64,000 nucleotides of DNA from an uncultured Desulfovibrionaceae bacterium (GTDB lineage Bacteria; Desulfobacterota; Desulfovibrionia; Desulfovibrionales; Desulfovibrionaceae). Of the stretch, positions 44,229 to 52,697 are shown one piece after another. The notes beneath the pieces were generated by a model, which was not told where the DNA came from, did no database searches, and saw only the letters and a list, made by a program, of their open reading frames with translations. The position numbers and the translations under genes are program-made. The stretch lies in NCBI GenBank assembly GCA_944325195.1, contig CALUZB010000004.1, positions 372,001 to 436,000 on the forward strand, in the 5' to 3' direction. Every line of letters begins with the position of its first letter. Positions within the stretch are counted from its first letter, which is position 1.

Positions 44229-44630
44229 CTATTTCAAAGCGCGTTCAAGTTTACCGCACAACTTTTTAGTAGTTTCTGTCTCATTGCCGGCGTTATCCTT
44301 ATACTCGTCGGCTAAATCTTTCAATATTTCAGGCCCGTTTTGAATGCGTTCCGGATAACCATTACTGTCATTCATCATGTTTTGAAGCGCAGTTACATTA
44401 GCCAGCCATTGAGAACTTTCCGGATCTTCTTCCTCAAAGCCTCTTGTATGGAAAACAGCTTTATACTTAAATCCTAGAAGCTGTTTATACAACTGGCCCA
44501 AATCAGCTTGTGCCTGCTGGATTTGCTGCTCGGTCACTTCGTCGGCCGCCAGTGCAAAAGCTGACTGGAGCCCAATGAAAAGGCTCAATATCAGCAATGA
44601 ACCTATCGTTGTTTTTGTAAGCGATCGCAT
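44229..44630 (-). CDS. Small exported protein of unknown function
   Basis: A 133-residue protein with a clear signal peptide (MRSLTKTT, hydrophobic core, cleavage after FALAA near residue 29). The mature part of about 104 residues is helical and acidic (TEQQIQQAQADLGQLYKQLL, GPEILKDLADEYKDNAG) with a single cysteine near the C-terminus (KKLCGKLERALK). No family recognised. GGAGAG precedes ATG 44630 and a near-consensus promoter stands upstream, so it is probably well expressed as a single gene. The location is periplasm or outside. Confidence 0.78.
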   Translation of the reverse strand: MRSLTKTTIGSLLILSLFIGLQSAFALAADEVTEQQIQQAQADLGQLYKQLLGFKYKAVFHTRGFEEEDPESSQWLANVTALQNMMNDSNGYPERIQNGPEILKDLADEYKDNAGNETETTKKLCGKLERALK

Positions 44631-44658
44631 ACAGCTCTCCGTTGTTTATCTAAAATTA

Positions 44659-44687
44659 CATATACCAAAACTGTATTTTGATGTCAA
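44659..44687 (-). promoter_or_regulatory. Strong promoter of the small exported protein gene
   Basis: On the minus strand TTGACA (44682-44687), a 17-nt spacer and TATATG (44659-44664), close to sigma70 consensus. Confidence 0.75.
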
Positions 44688-45294
44688 TATAAAATTAAAG
44701 ATTAAAATATAACAGAGCTATAACATATATTAATATAAATATAGGTTGGCATTTTAACAACACAAGTAAAGTTATTAAGCAAGTCCAGTATGCTCCTTAC
44801 AAATAAGTCAATGCAGTATCTGGGCTGCAACCTATCAACTGGAAAGATAGTTACATATCGATATCTGACATCCAGACGCGGCAATATATGGGTCTTCATA
44901 AGGGAAAGCTTCATATGGCCTCTGGTTTCCATGTTCAAAGAGGCGTTTTAACTTTCAAAATTGAGCAGGAGCTTCTCAACAAGCTAACATCAACTGAGTA
45001 AAGTATAAATTTTGACTGCCGATACTAATTGGCCGCCTCTCCTTGCGGGAACTTTTGTCAGCATTAAAACACGAAAATAAAGTCACTCAAATTATCATTT
45101 GAAAGTATCCGATTGCGCTTAACAATTTATTAACAGCCGTACCCAAAGAGCCGCCCCCCAGTAAATACTTTAAAAAAACCTTTATTTCCCGGTAGTTACC
45201 AACAAATTACATCATTAACATGTTAACTACTTATGGGGAATCACTCTCCAGTGTATTGTTCATAAAGCAGTTACGTTCCTGTAGAGGAGGTTTT
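44688..45294. other. AT-rich gap between divergent genes
   Basis: No gene supported. The left half is very AT-rich. A plus-strand stretch near 44880-45000 could encode 37 residues from ATG (ending ELLNKLTSTE) but has no ribosome binding site; a 78-codon minus frame over 44702-44938 is equally weak. The EamA gene promoter should be in the right part. Confidence 0.4.
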
Positions 45295-46185
45295 ATGCAG
45301 ACACTGGCCAATACCCGCAATGCCGGTCTCGGGTATCTTATGGTGTTCGGCGCCGCCCTTGCTTTCAGTTTAATCGGGCCAATCAGCCGTTATTCTCTTT
45401 CCCAAGGGGTAAGCCCCATTGAATGCGCCTTCTGGCGGGCAACCTTCGGCAGTATTTTCTTTATTATTCACGGCATCTTGACCGGAGCCTGGCGGGTTAA
45501 CGCCCGACAGAGGGCCATTTTTTCACTCTTCGGCATTCCAGGTGTAGCGCTGCTGTTTTTTACTTATATGTTTGCTGTGCAGGAAACCGGCGCAGCCACT
45601 ACATCTGTGCTGAACAATACCGCGCCGATTTGGGTGGCAATCTGGTCCTATTTATTTTTTAAAGAGACTATCAGCGTCAATAAGGCACTGGCTATTGGAC
45701 TTGCGATCGGAGGAGCAGGCATGATTGCCCTTTCCGGTGGCGGATTGCCCGAAGGTGGCTCGCTGCTTGGTATGGAAGCAGCCCTTGCTTCAGGATTTTT
45801 GTTCTCACTTCATGCTCTGGTTGGGAAAAAATATTTAAGTGCCAGCGTATCCGCAGTTTCACTTTATATGCATATTCTGCCGGTAGGGGCGCTGTGCATG
45901 CTTCCATTTGTGACTTTCCTGCCCGGCAAAACCTGGGAAGCCTGGCTATCACTTATTGCTTTAGGCCTGGTGTGCAACTGGTTAGGCTATCTTTGCTTTT
46001 GTGCCGGCCTTAAATATTTGCCGGCTACACGTGTCTCGGTTTTTGAAACGGCTTCCGAACCGTTTCTGGCCGCGCTATTCGCTTTTATCTGGTGGGGAGA
46101 GGCCTTTACCTTGCTGGGCTGGTTTGGCGCCGTACTGGTAATCGGTGCAGTGGTAATGATTGTCTCCATTAAAGAAAACAGATAG
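45295..46185 (+). CDS. EamA-family (DMT) exporter
   Basis: A 296-residue membrane protein with ten predicted helices in two EamA repeats of five (first GYLMVFGAALAFSLIGPISRY to helix 5; second from SLLGMEAALASGFLFSLHALVGKKY). The typical motif ETGAATTSVLNNTAPIWVA lies in helix 4, and its copy KYLPATRVSVFETASEPFLAA in the second half. DMT exporters move amino acids, nucleotide precursors or other metabolites; the substrate is unknown. ATG 45295 is preceded by GAGGAGG, so the frame opening at 45220 is not the start. Flanked by unrelated minus-strand genes. Confidence 0.92.
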   Translation: MQTLANTRNAGLGYLMVFGAALAFSLIGPISRYSLSQGVSPIECAFWRATFGSIFFIIHGILTGAWRVNARQRAIFSLFGIPGVALLFFTYMFAVQETGAATTSVLNNTAPIWVAIWSYLFFKETISVNKALAIGLAIGGAGMIALSGGGLPEGGSLLGMEAALASGFLFSLHALVGKKYLSASVSAVSLYMHILPVGALCMLPFVTFLPGKTWEAWLSLIALGLVCNWLGYLCFCAGLKYLPATRVSVFETASEPFLAALFAFIWWGEAFTLLGWFGAVLVIGAVVMIVSIKENR

Positions 46186-46250
46186 ACAATAAAATAACCT
46201 GCTGCTAAAAAGGCCCGGAGTAGTTCCCGGCAAATTTCTGTCCGGGAGAC

Positions 46251-46293
46251 AAAAAATTAATTGCAACCGTACCCGGCGTAGATACGGTTGCAA
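46251..46293 (-). terminator. Terminator of the DUF362 gene
   Basis: An 11-bp perfect stem TTGCAACCGTA/TACGGTTGCAA followed on the minus strand by TTAATTTTTT. It lies 22 nt past the DUF362 stop. It may also block the convergent EamA transcript. Confidence 0.85.
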
Positions 46294-46315
46294 CATTAAG
46301 GTATTGCCTTTGCTT

Positions 46316-47275
46316 TTAATCAACCACGATCAACTCATACTCTCTGGAACCCATTCCCAAAGCCTCCATGGCCTCAAGCTGATGCAGGCCCTTACGGGAC
46401 TCAATACGTTCGGAAAGATGAGCGCGCACTTCCGCCGGCAGGCCGTAAATCATATCGATTGAAGCCTGATCCACAGCAAGGATATCCGTTGAAGCCAGCA
46501 TACCGAGATCCGGCACCGTAGGAGGCTCTGCGCTCAACCCGGCGCAGTCACAATCAACGGACATGTTGCGCAACACATTAATGTAGGCCATGTGCTCGCC
46601 GAAATGCGCAATCGCCGCCTTGCCGCTTTCAGCCATGTGTTCCATGAAGCGTTCTTCAGTAATGCCCCACTGCTCATCGCCCAAAGCGTGCAACTGCTTT
46701 TTGCCCTCTTTCCCGGAAGCCAGACCAATGGCGATATTTTTCAGTGCTCCTCCAAACCCGCCCATCGTGTGTCCTTTAAAATGGGTCAGAACTACAAGCG
46801 AGTCATAATTCTTAATATGGCTTCCCATAGCCACTTCCTTAAACCACTTCCCGCCTGCAACCGGCAGGTTCACACTTCCTTCTTCATCTAAAATATCAAC
46901 AGGTGCGAATGTCCAGCCGTTTATCTTCAGAACTTCCCGATGCCCTTCCGTAGTCTGCCTGGGGCTGGGATAATATACGTTGGTCTCTACAATGGTGCTG
47001 CCCGGAATAATATCAGTAATAGCCCGGACCATTTCCCGGGGAAGAATATTCGGACCACCAGGCTCTCCTGTGTGCACTTTAACCGCAACCTTGCCGCTTA
47101 TGTTCTGATTCACCAGTCTGTAGAGCTTCTGCATTCCTTCCGGGCTGATGTCCTTGGTAAAATAAACTTTTGCTTTTTCCTGCTCAGCCGCCTGGGTCCG
47201 GCCCGCCCCTATGCCGCTGAAAAGGATAGTCGCGACAATTAAAATCAGTATATAAAATTTGTGTGAAAAAAGCAT
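46316..47275 (-). CDS. Exported DUF362 protein
   Basis: A 319-residue protein with an N-terminal signal (LILIVATILFSGIGAG to TQAAE, cleavage near residue 30). The DUF362 domain has VAVKVHTGEPGGPNILP near residue 64, VVLTHFKGHTMGGFGGALKNIAIGLASG near 161, and the acidic C-terminal segment. DUF362 proteins are widespread in anaerobes, some fused to ferredoxin domains; here no [4Fe-4S] motif is present, only DCDC near 241. The biochemical role is unknown. The signal peptide places it outside the cytoplasm. GAGGAGGAGTA precedes ATG 47275. Single-gene unit with its own terminator. Confidence 0.85.
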   Translation of the reverse strand: MLFSHKFYILILIVATILFSGIGAGRTQAAEQEKAKVYFTKDISPEGMQKLYRLVNQNISGKVAVKVHTGEPGGPNILPREMVRAITDIIPGSTIVETNVYYPSPRQTTEGHREVLKINGWTFAPVDILDEEGSVNLPVAGGKWFKEVAMGSHIKNYDSLVVLTHFKGHTMGGFGGALKNIAIGLASGKEGKKQLHALGDEQWGITEERFMEHMAESGKAAIAHFGEHMAYINVLRNMSVDCDCAGLSAEPPTVPDLGMLASTDILAVDQASIDMIYGLPAEVRAHLSERIESRKGLHQLEAMEALGMGSREYELIVVD

Positions 47276-47558
47276 ACTACTCCTCCTCTAACTCAATTGG
47301 TCCACGACTAAAACCGGCTTTAAAACAAACTTTGCCCTACCGGCAATATTAATCGCGAACAAAGCATTCTCAAATACTTTGCGTGGGGAACAAACTCACC
47401 AGTCCCCAAGCAGTGTATTCAAACGCTTACTGCAACCCACACAAATTGCCTGGTATAAGCTTATGAGCCTCACTTCAATGTTCAGACTTCGCTCGCGGCG
47501 GCAAAGCCGCCAAGTCAAACCTTGTCAGAAATTAAGAACCATTCAGATAAAATGAACT

Positions 47559-48314
47559 CTATTTAATAAGATAGTTCTCAATATAAATCTGAGAAAGCTG
47601 GCCATGTGTAAGATAGCCGTTGACAATTCCCACCAGATCTTCCTTCATGGTTTCGGCATTTTGCTGATTGGATAAAAACACCAATGGCTTATGGGCTAAA
47701 TAATAATAAACAGCGTCTCGAATCGTCAACAGCTTAGCCTCTGCCTCTTCTTTTAAAGCAGGATCGGTTGTAGGGGCGGAAAGCTCACACACCAGGAACC
47801 GAATTTCCCCTGAATTTTCATCCTTATATTCAACCCAAAATGGTTCCCACTCAATCAACACTTCCCCCGGCTTGGCTTCAATGGGCGGCAACTCCACTTC
47901 GGGCTGCGGAGGGGCTTCCTGCACAGGCGGCGGAACGTCTGACTCGCCGCCTCCAAACAACAACAGCAGCAGAACAACAAGCAAGACCAAACCGCTGCCG
48001 CCGCCAATCATTGCCCTCTTGTTTTTAAGCAGTTTTTGGAACCCTGTGGGCTCGGAAACAGCGTCCTGCTGCGGCAAGGCAAGAGGCTCTTCCTCTTCTA
48101 CGGCTTCAGCCTCTGTGGATTCAGCCTCACTGCTTTCATCACTAAGAAAAGGCGCATCATCCAAATCCAGATCAACCTTACTGTCGCCTACTGCATTCTG
48201 AGGCGCAACCGCATCAAGATTCAGCTCACCATTCTCATCGAGAAGGTCATCTGCATCCATAGTTACATCTTCATCAGGTAGATCAAGATCTTCAAAAAGA
48301 TTATCATCAGCCAT
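47559..48314 (-). CDS. FliL-family membrane protein with acidic N-terminus
   Basis: A 251-residue protein. Residues 1-95 are strikingly acidic (LFEDLDLPDEDVTMDADDLL, many Asp/Glu), then a single transmembrane helix near residues 100-118 (GLVLLVVLLLLLF), a Pro/Glu linker, and a periplasmic FliL domain (WVEYKDENSGEIRFLVCELSAP, EAKLLTIRDAVYYYLAHKP). FliL stabilises the flagellar stator ring. No other flagellar gene is in the window, so this is either a stray FliL or a FliL-like partner of another ion-driven motor. CAGGGA precedes ATG 48314. It lies 445 nt downstream of tolQRA on the same strand. Confidence 0.8.
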   Translation of the reverse strand: MADDNLFEDLDLPDEDVTMDADDLLDENGELNLDAVAPQNAVGDSKVDLDLDDAPFLSDESSEAESTEAEAVEEEEPLALPQQDAVSEPTGFQKLLKNKRAMIGGGSGLVLLVVLLLLLFGGGESDVPPPVQEAPPQPEVELPPIEAKPGEVLIEWEPFWVEYKDENSGEIRFLVCELSAPTTDPALKEEAEAKLLTIRDAVYYYLAHKPLVFLSNQQNAETMKEDLVGIVNGYLTHGQLSQIYIENYLIK

Positions 48315-48759
48315 ATTATCCCTGGCCCCAAGTAACTGTCTTATCGGGTTGAACTTGCAAACGGCACTGTGCCATTACACCCACTCATGTCAAAATTGCG
48401 GAATAACCGCCAAGATGCAATTATTCTGCCACAATGAAACAAGTTTGACCAGGCCTTGCCAGCACCCCTAACAACCAGCTGCAAGAATAACAGATAACCT
48501 TCCCTGCAAGGAATTTCGGAAATATCATTCAACGTCTCTGCTCACTGCAAGCCCATGCTTGCTCCGGCATCAGTTACCCCATAAGAGCTAACTGATTTCA
48601 ATACTGAACTTTTACTCATACAGGACTACCAAGTAATTGGGGACAGTTAATACATATGGGCTTTTGCCGCCTTGCATTATTTGCTCAAACCGCCGGGCGG
48701 GTTGTGTCCGCTTTAGCAGGGCGGGAAATTACACTGTTTCACAAACCATACCCGCATAG
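48315..48759. other. Gap between tolA and the FliL-like gene
   Basis: No supported gene. A GC-rich imperfect inverted repeat around 48690 (ACCGCC/GGCGGGT) is the only structure near the tolA 3' end. A 63-codon minus frame (48341-48532) has no ribosome binding site. Confidence 0.45.
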
Positions 48760-49740
48760 CTATTGGTCATAAAAAGTGATTTCCAGATTTTGCAGGCTGG
48801 GGTTGGGCGGCGGCGTCAGTTTATTGGCTGAGCGCGATAAAGCGGTTTCCAGGGTGCTGTCAAAAGTTGGATCTCCCGATCTTCTTAAGAAAGTATAGCC
48901 GACGATTTTCCCATTGGGATCAATCTCCAGTCGCACCACGGCTTGAAGCTGCGCCCGATCAGCCCGTCCGGCATATGTCCATTCTCTCTGAATAATCGCC
49001 TTGACTGTTTCCACATAAGAAGCCTGAATGCCCACAGCATTCCCATGCCCCTGACCCTGACCGCGTCCGCTGCCTCCGCCGGTCTTATCTCGGGAACTCA
49101 CTTCCGCCTGCATGGCGCTGATTACATCTTCCAAACCTTTCTCGCCACCAACCCCTTTGGTATTGTCTTTAGGTTTATTCTTCTTGGGCTGCTCTTTAGG
49201 TCCTTCTGTGTTCTTGCCTTGCTGAGTTTGTTCCTTTGGGGTTTCCTTGGGCTTTTCTTTAGGTTCTTCCTTAGGTTTAGTTTCTTCTTTCGGCTTGGGC
49301 TCTTCTTTGGGTTTAGGTTCCTCTTTGGGCTTAGGCTCTTCTTTCGGCTCAGGTTTAGGTTCAGGCTTCGGTTTTTCTTCCACCTTGGGTGTTTCCGGCT
49401 TGGGTTTTTCCGGCTCCTTCGGCTCAGGCTCTTTCAACACTTTGGGGGCATCCGGCACTACAGGCTTGGGCTCCACCGGCTTTGGCGCGGCTTGGGCCAC
49501 GCTTTCCGGTTTGGGCTCTTCTTTCGGCTGGGCCTGTTCTCCCCGGTTAGCGTCTTTTGAATCAACCGGAATAATCGGGGATTCACTGCCGCCTTCCAAC
49601 CCGGAAAGATTAATAATGGTAACCTGATTTTGAGGGATATCCAGTTGGAAAGACGGCGTCATGGCAACGCCGGCCAGAAGCAACAGCAACACCGCTGTAT
49701 GCAGGAACAAAGAAATAAATAAACTGGTAGAAAATCGCAT
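48760..49740 (-). CDS. tolA: TolA/TonB-like energy transducer
   Basis: A 326-residue periplasm-spanning protein. It has an N-terminal membrane anchor (FLHTAVLLLLLAGVAM), a central region of about 150 residues dominated by Pro, Lys and Glu including an EPKPKE-type tandem repeat, a Gly-rich hinge (GGGSGRGQGQGHG), and a C-terminal TolA/TonB domain (YVETVKAIIQREWTYAG, LEIDPNGKIVGYTFLRRSG, LETALSRS). It passes proton-motive energy from TolQR to outer-membrane partners. The position after tolQ and tolR favours TolA over TonB. No tolB or pal follows, unlike the usual order. Confidence 0.88.
   Translation of the reverse strand: MRFSTSLFISLFLHTAVLLLLLAGVAMTPSFQLDIPQNQVTIINLSGLEGGSESPIIPVDSKDANRGEQAQPKEEPKPESVAQAAPKPVEPKPVVPDAPKVLKEPEPKEPEKPKPETPKVEEKPKPEPKPEPKEEPKPKEEPKPKEEPKPKEETKPKEEPKEKPKETPKEQTQQGKNTEGPKEQPKKNKPKDNTKGVGGEKGLEDVISAMQAEVSSRDKTGGGSGRGQGQGHGNAVGIQASYVETVKAIIQREWTYAGRADRAQLQAVVRLEIDPNGKIVGYTFLRRSGDPTFDSTLETALSRSANKLTPPPNPSLQNLEITFYDQ
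49261..49350 (-). repeat. Tandem EPKPKE hexapeptide-coding repeat inside tolA
   Basis: About five tandem copies of an 18-nt unit coding EEPKPK, with silent differences between copies, lie in the periplasmic rod of TolA. Such tracts can change length by slippage or recombination without shifting the frame. Confidence 0.75.
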
Positions 49741-49782
49741 CGCTCAAAATCCGTTAGCTATATGAGCAGGGATTTCATTGGG

Positions 49783-50244
49783 TTAATTGGGCCTTGCAAT
49801 TCCACGCGAGTCCTTGTTCGTAGCGGGAAGGGCGGATTCAACCTTATCGGCGACCAGCCCCACATTTTCTATGCCGGCCAGCTTAATCCGTCCCATCATA
49901 TCTACAACCACGCCGTAATTTACATTTTTATCGGCCTGGATAAATAGGGTCTTATTGGGCTTGATCACGTTCTCTTCCAACATTGCCGTCAGGTTCTCAA
50001 GCGAGTCAACCTGGTATTGATCAAGCCAAATGGTATTGTCAGCCTTTATGGTCATGGTTACAGTCGGCGTATCGGAAGGCAATGAATCAACCGCCTGGGT
50101 TGTTGGCAAATCCACATCGAGCCCTTGAGTCATCATGGGGGCGGTGATCATAAAAATAATCAAAAGTACCAACATAACGTCAACAAAAGGAGTTACGTTT
50201 ATCTGGGAAACAAAGTTACTGGTGCGGCGACTTGGCGTTTCCAT
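49783..50244 (-). CDS. tolR: TolR/ExbD-family protein
   Basis: A 153-residue biopolymer-transport protein. One N-terminal membrane helix, INVTPFVDVMLVLLIIFMI, carries the conserved Asp of PFVDVML (D22) that takes part in proton flow with TolQ. A periplasmic domain follows (TVTMTIKADNTIWLDQYQV, LFIQADKNVNYGVVVDMMG). The C-terminal tail is polar and short. The gene lies between tolQ (37 nt) and tolA (42 nt). Confidence 0.94.
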   Translation of the reverse strand: METPSRRTSNFVSQINVTPFVDVMLVLLIIFMITAPMMTQGLDVDLPTTQAVDSLPSDTPTVTMTIKADNTIWLDQYQVDSLENLTAMLEENVIKPNKTLFIQADKNVNYGVVVDMMGRIKLAGIENVGLVADKVESALPATNKDSRGIARPN

Positions 50245-50281
50245 GCAATCATCCTTATAACTTCAAATACCCGGGCAATTC

Positions 50282-50974
50282 CTATTTGGTTCCCGCTGTT
50301 GTAACAGTGTTTCTGGGGGCATTGATTTCACGCTGCACCCGGTTGAGAAAAGCAGAACCGAAATTGGTCAGATGCACTTCAAGATCGCTCAATCGACTGT
50401 TGAAAGAGTTAAAAGCCACGGTGGCGGGAATGGCCACAAACAGACCGACTGCCGTGGCAACCAGGGCTTCGGAAATACCGGGAGCAACAGAGGCCAGCGA
50501 AGCGCTTTTTTGCAGCCCGATATTGTGAAACGCGTGCATAATACCATAAACCGTGCCCAACAAACCAATAAACGGGGCAGTGTTTCCCGTAGTGGCCAGA
50601 AATGACAAGCCCTGCGAAAGTCTGACTATTTCTTCCCCCACTCCCTGAGCAAGGGCGCGCCGCACGTTATCCACAACCACATCATCGGTATTCTGAAGCT
50701 CGCGCACCCGGTTAAATTCGCTCACACCGTGTTCCGCCACATAGTATAAGGGAGAGTTTGTGTCTCCGCTTAACGAACTTACTGCCTCGCGCAGATCACG
50801 TGCTTTCTGAAATTTGTTCAAGCCCAATTCAGTTTTGTTCTTGGCCGCCTTCAGCAAACGCCATTTCATAAAAATCAGTCCCCAACTGACTATCGACATG
50901 AGCAACAGCAGCATAAGCAACACTTGGGCCCCTAAAGTGGCCTGACCAATCATGGAAAGTAAGCCGGTATCCAT
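50282..50974 (-). CDS. tolQ: TolQ/MotA/ExbB proton channel protein
   Basis: A 230-residue protein with three membrane helices: near residues 13-36 (LGAQVLLMLLLLMSIVSWGL), 135-158 (GNTAPFIGLLGTVYGIMHAF) and 170-192 (LVATAVGLFVAIPATVAFN). TolQ and TolR form the proton channel that drives TolA and thereby outer-membrane constriction at division. CCGGAG precedes ATG 50974. First gene of tolQRA. An inverted repeat GCATTGCC/GGCAATGC at 51071-51094 lies in its upstream region. Confidence 0.95.
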   Translation of the reverse strand: MDTGLLSMIGQATLGAQVLLMLLLLMSIVSWGLIFMKWRLLKAAKNKTELGLNKFQKARDLREAVSSLSGDTNSPLYYVAEHGVSEFNRVRELQNTDDVVVDNVRRALAQGVGEEIVRLSQGLSFLATTGNTAPFIGLLGTVYGIMHAFHNIGLQKSASLASVAPGISEALVATAVGLFVAIPATVAFNSFNSRLSDLEVHLTNFGSAFLNRVQREINAPRNTVTTAGTK

Positions 50975-51331
50975 GTTTACTCCGGAAATAATTAGTTAAT
51001 CACCAAACTCTGCCCTGGGTTTGAGCTTCTGCGGCTGGCGTCTTGTCTCAAACCGTTAATTGCATTTACAGCATTGCCTGAAAGACGGCAATGCTTTATG
51101 TCTGCCATAAATCTGTTTATATACCTCTAAGCCCGCCCACAAGCAAGACAAAGCTTACTTAAATAAACGGTGGACTCAGGCCCCATTATTTCAGCCCGAA
51201 GCGGCTCTCCTGGATAAAGTTTTGCCGGCGACAAAGCAGGCTCTGCTCTTTATTGCGGCTTAACAAATGCTCAACTTTCAGAGTTATTGGTGCCCAAAAT
51301 TAATCCGCTCCAATAGGAGCTGTAACTGGTC
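50975..51331. other. Divergent region between tolQ and hsp20
   Basis: No gene. It holds the inverted repeat GCATTGCC-N8-GGCAATGC at 51071-51094, possibly a leader hairpin or operator for tolQ, and the hsp20 promoter at its right end. A minus-strand frame opposite hsp20 is not supported. Confidence 0.4.
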
Positions 51332-51359
51332 TTGACTAAGCAGCCAACGGTTTTATTAT
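51332..51359 (+). promoter_or_regulatory. Promoter of hsp20
   Basis: TTGACT (51332-51337), a 16-nt spacer and TATTAT (51354-51359). CTTGAC resembles the sigma32 -35 core, but the -10 is sigma70-like. No CIRCE element is seen. Confidence 0.5.
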
Positions 51360-51447
51360 CTTTGTACAATATGTTTTTCGGACCCTGCAACTCTGCACTA
51401 CCTGATCGCGGGCCGATCTACATAAATCAGCTAGTTGGGAGGTTGTT

Positions 51448-51954
51448 ATGACCAATAAATTACAAGTTAAGCACTCAGAACAGCCCATGGGAGCGATATA
51501 CTCAGGCAATGAGATTGACAGAATGTTTGATATGATGATGGATGCGGCCACATCGCCTTTTGGGCTGTTGGCCTCGCTTGCCCCGGCAAGACCGCGCACT
51601 AAAACTGTTGAAAACAGATTTATGCAGCCCAGAATGAGCATTGAGGGTGATGAAACCGCTTGGCGCGTTGCCGTGGAAGTGCCTGGGGTGGACGAAAAAG
51701 ACCTTAATGTGGAAATGAAAGACAACACCCTGATCATCAGCGGGGAGAAAAAATATCAGGCTGAAGGAACAAATGAGAAAGGTATATACCACATGGAAAG
51801 AAGCTTCGGCTCTTTCCGCCGCGTAGTGGCCGTGCCGGAAGATATAAAGGCTGAAGCGATTTCGGCTTCTTACAAAAACGGAGTGCTTGAAGTAACTTTG
51901 CCTCGCGAGCCAAAAGAAGAAAAACTCCGGAAGATTGAGATTACTCAAGGTTAA
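51448..51954 (+). CDS. Hsp20/alpha-crystallin-family small heat-shock protein
   Basis: A 168-residue small chaperone that holds unfolded proteins without ATP. It has an N-terminal Met/Phe-containing arm (MFDMMMDAATSPFGLL), the alpha-crystallin domain from about residue 64 to 158 (WRVAVEVPGVDEKDLNVEMKDNTLIISGEKK, then SASYKNGVLEVTLPR), and a short C-terminal tail with KIEI, the I-x-I-like oligomerisation motif. Start ATG 51448 is preceded by GGGAGG. Monocistronic, with promoter and strong terminator. Confidence 0.95.
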   Translation: MTNKLQVKHSEQPMGAIYSGNEIDRMFDMMMDAATSPFGLLASLAPARPRTKTVENRFMQPRMSIEGDETAWRVAVEVPGVDEKDLNVEMKDNTLIISGEKKYQAEGTNEKGIYHMERSFGSFRRVVAVPEDIKAEAISASYKNGVLEVTLPREPKEEKLRKIEITQG

Positions 51955-51971
51955 TCCCTAACTGTTTCTCA

Positions 51972-52000
51972 CAAGGCCCCGCAGTGCGGGGCCTTGCTTT
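51972..52000 (+). terminator. Terminator of hsp20
   Basis: CAAGGCCCCGC/GCGGGGCCTTG, an 11-bp stem with a 3-nt loop, followed by CTTTAT. Located 17 nt past the stop codon. Confidence 0.85.
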
Positions 52001-52521
52001 ATCGACTGCAATTTTGCCGGGCACAGACTTCAACAGCCTGCTGTCTTCAATCCGGAGTTGCAGCGTCCGATAATCTGACTAGACTACTACTAATCATCCA
52101 ACAAGAAACATCGCGTGTGGGTCAGCCCCTTCTTCCGCTTCCGATCTATCCAAACGTTACCCTGCAATACAGCATCACTGCCAAACCAGATTGGGGCGAA
52201 GACTGCCCGCAGCTTCCCTTCAGCTATGGAAGGAAATGTATCTTACGAAACGTACATTCCTGTATAATACTTTGCCCGCAGTCTTAAGCTGTTAATGTAC
52301 CACCATAAAGAGATACATGTATCTCTTGTTTTTTTGGGAGAGTGTACTTTGGATAAACGGCAGAAAGTTTAAAAGCTCAAAGCCTGCATTTGCAACCGAA
52401 AGCTGTTCTTAATCTTTTCGCTTTTTTCTTAAGGCGCCTTCTCCCTAATTTTAGTAGGACGTCACCATCCACCAAGCTTCATTCAAAATAAAAAGGGAAA
52501 TTTATTAAGGGAGGTTGTCAG
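52001..52521. other. Leader region upstream of the NCS1 permease operon
   Basis: No gene supported; a frame over 51994-52287 crosses the hsp20 terminator and lacks a ribosome binding site. A stem GGAAATGTA/TACATTCC (52232-52260) precedes a TATAAT box (52263-52268). Sixty nt later comes the palindromic terminator at 52308, and then 185 nt of further untranslated sequence. Confidence 0.45.
52308..52335 (+). terminator. Fully palindromic terminator or attenuator ahead of the permease operon
   Basis: AAGAGATACATGTATCTCTT is a perfect 20-nt palindrome followed by GTTTTTTT. It lies about 40 nt after a TATAAT box at 52263-52268 and 185 nt before the first gene, so it could stop a short leader RNA. 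Confidence 0.7.
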
Positions 52522-52680
52522 ATGAACGACACTGATACGTTGGATCCTGAACTATTGAAACAAATAGAGGAAAGCGAATGCGACGCAGGCCGCACTGAGA
52601 CCATCACCCTCTCAGAGGCAATTATTCTGTTTGTAATAACTTTCGTTATATTCCCGTTGTTGGGCTATTTAAGTTATTAA
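52522..52680 (+). CDS. 52-residue single-pass membrane protein paired with NCS1 permease
   Basis: ATG 52522 has GGGAGG 7 nt upstream, one of the best ribosome binding sites in the window, and the frame runs 52 codons. Residues 1-30 are acidic and soluble (NDTDTLDPELLKQIEESE). Residues 31-52 form one membrane helix (EAIILFVITFVIFPLLGY) ending LSY. The gene lies 17 nt before the permease start. No family recognised. By analogy with tiny accessory subunits of other transporters, it may stabilise or regulate the permease. That role is inference; the translation signal is what is seen. Confidence 0.72.
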   Translation: MNDTDTLDPELLKQIEESECDAGRTETITLSEAIILFVITFVIFPLLGYLSY

Positions 52681-52697
52681 TTATGAAGGAGCCTAAA

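Noticed and set aside
44702-45000. Short frames in the AT-rich gap left of the EamA gene, possibly a gene remnant
   Set aside because: Neither the 78-codon minus frame nor the 37-codon plus frame has a ribosome binding site or a recognisable family; too weak to call a pseudogene.
47497-47511. GGCGGC-aaa-GCCGCC hairpin
   Set aside because: It has a short stem, no U run on either strand and sits in the untranscribed-looking gap after the FliL-like gene. It could be chance in a GC-rich patch.
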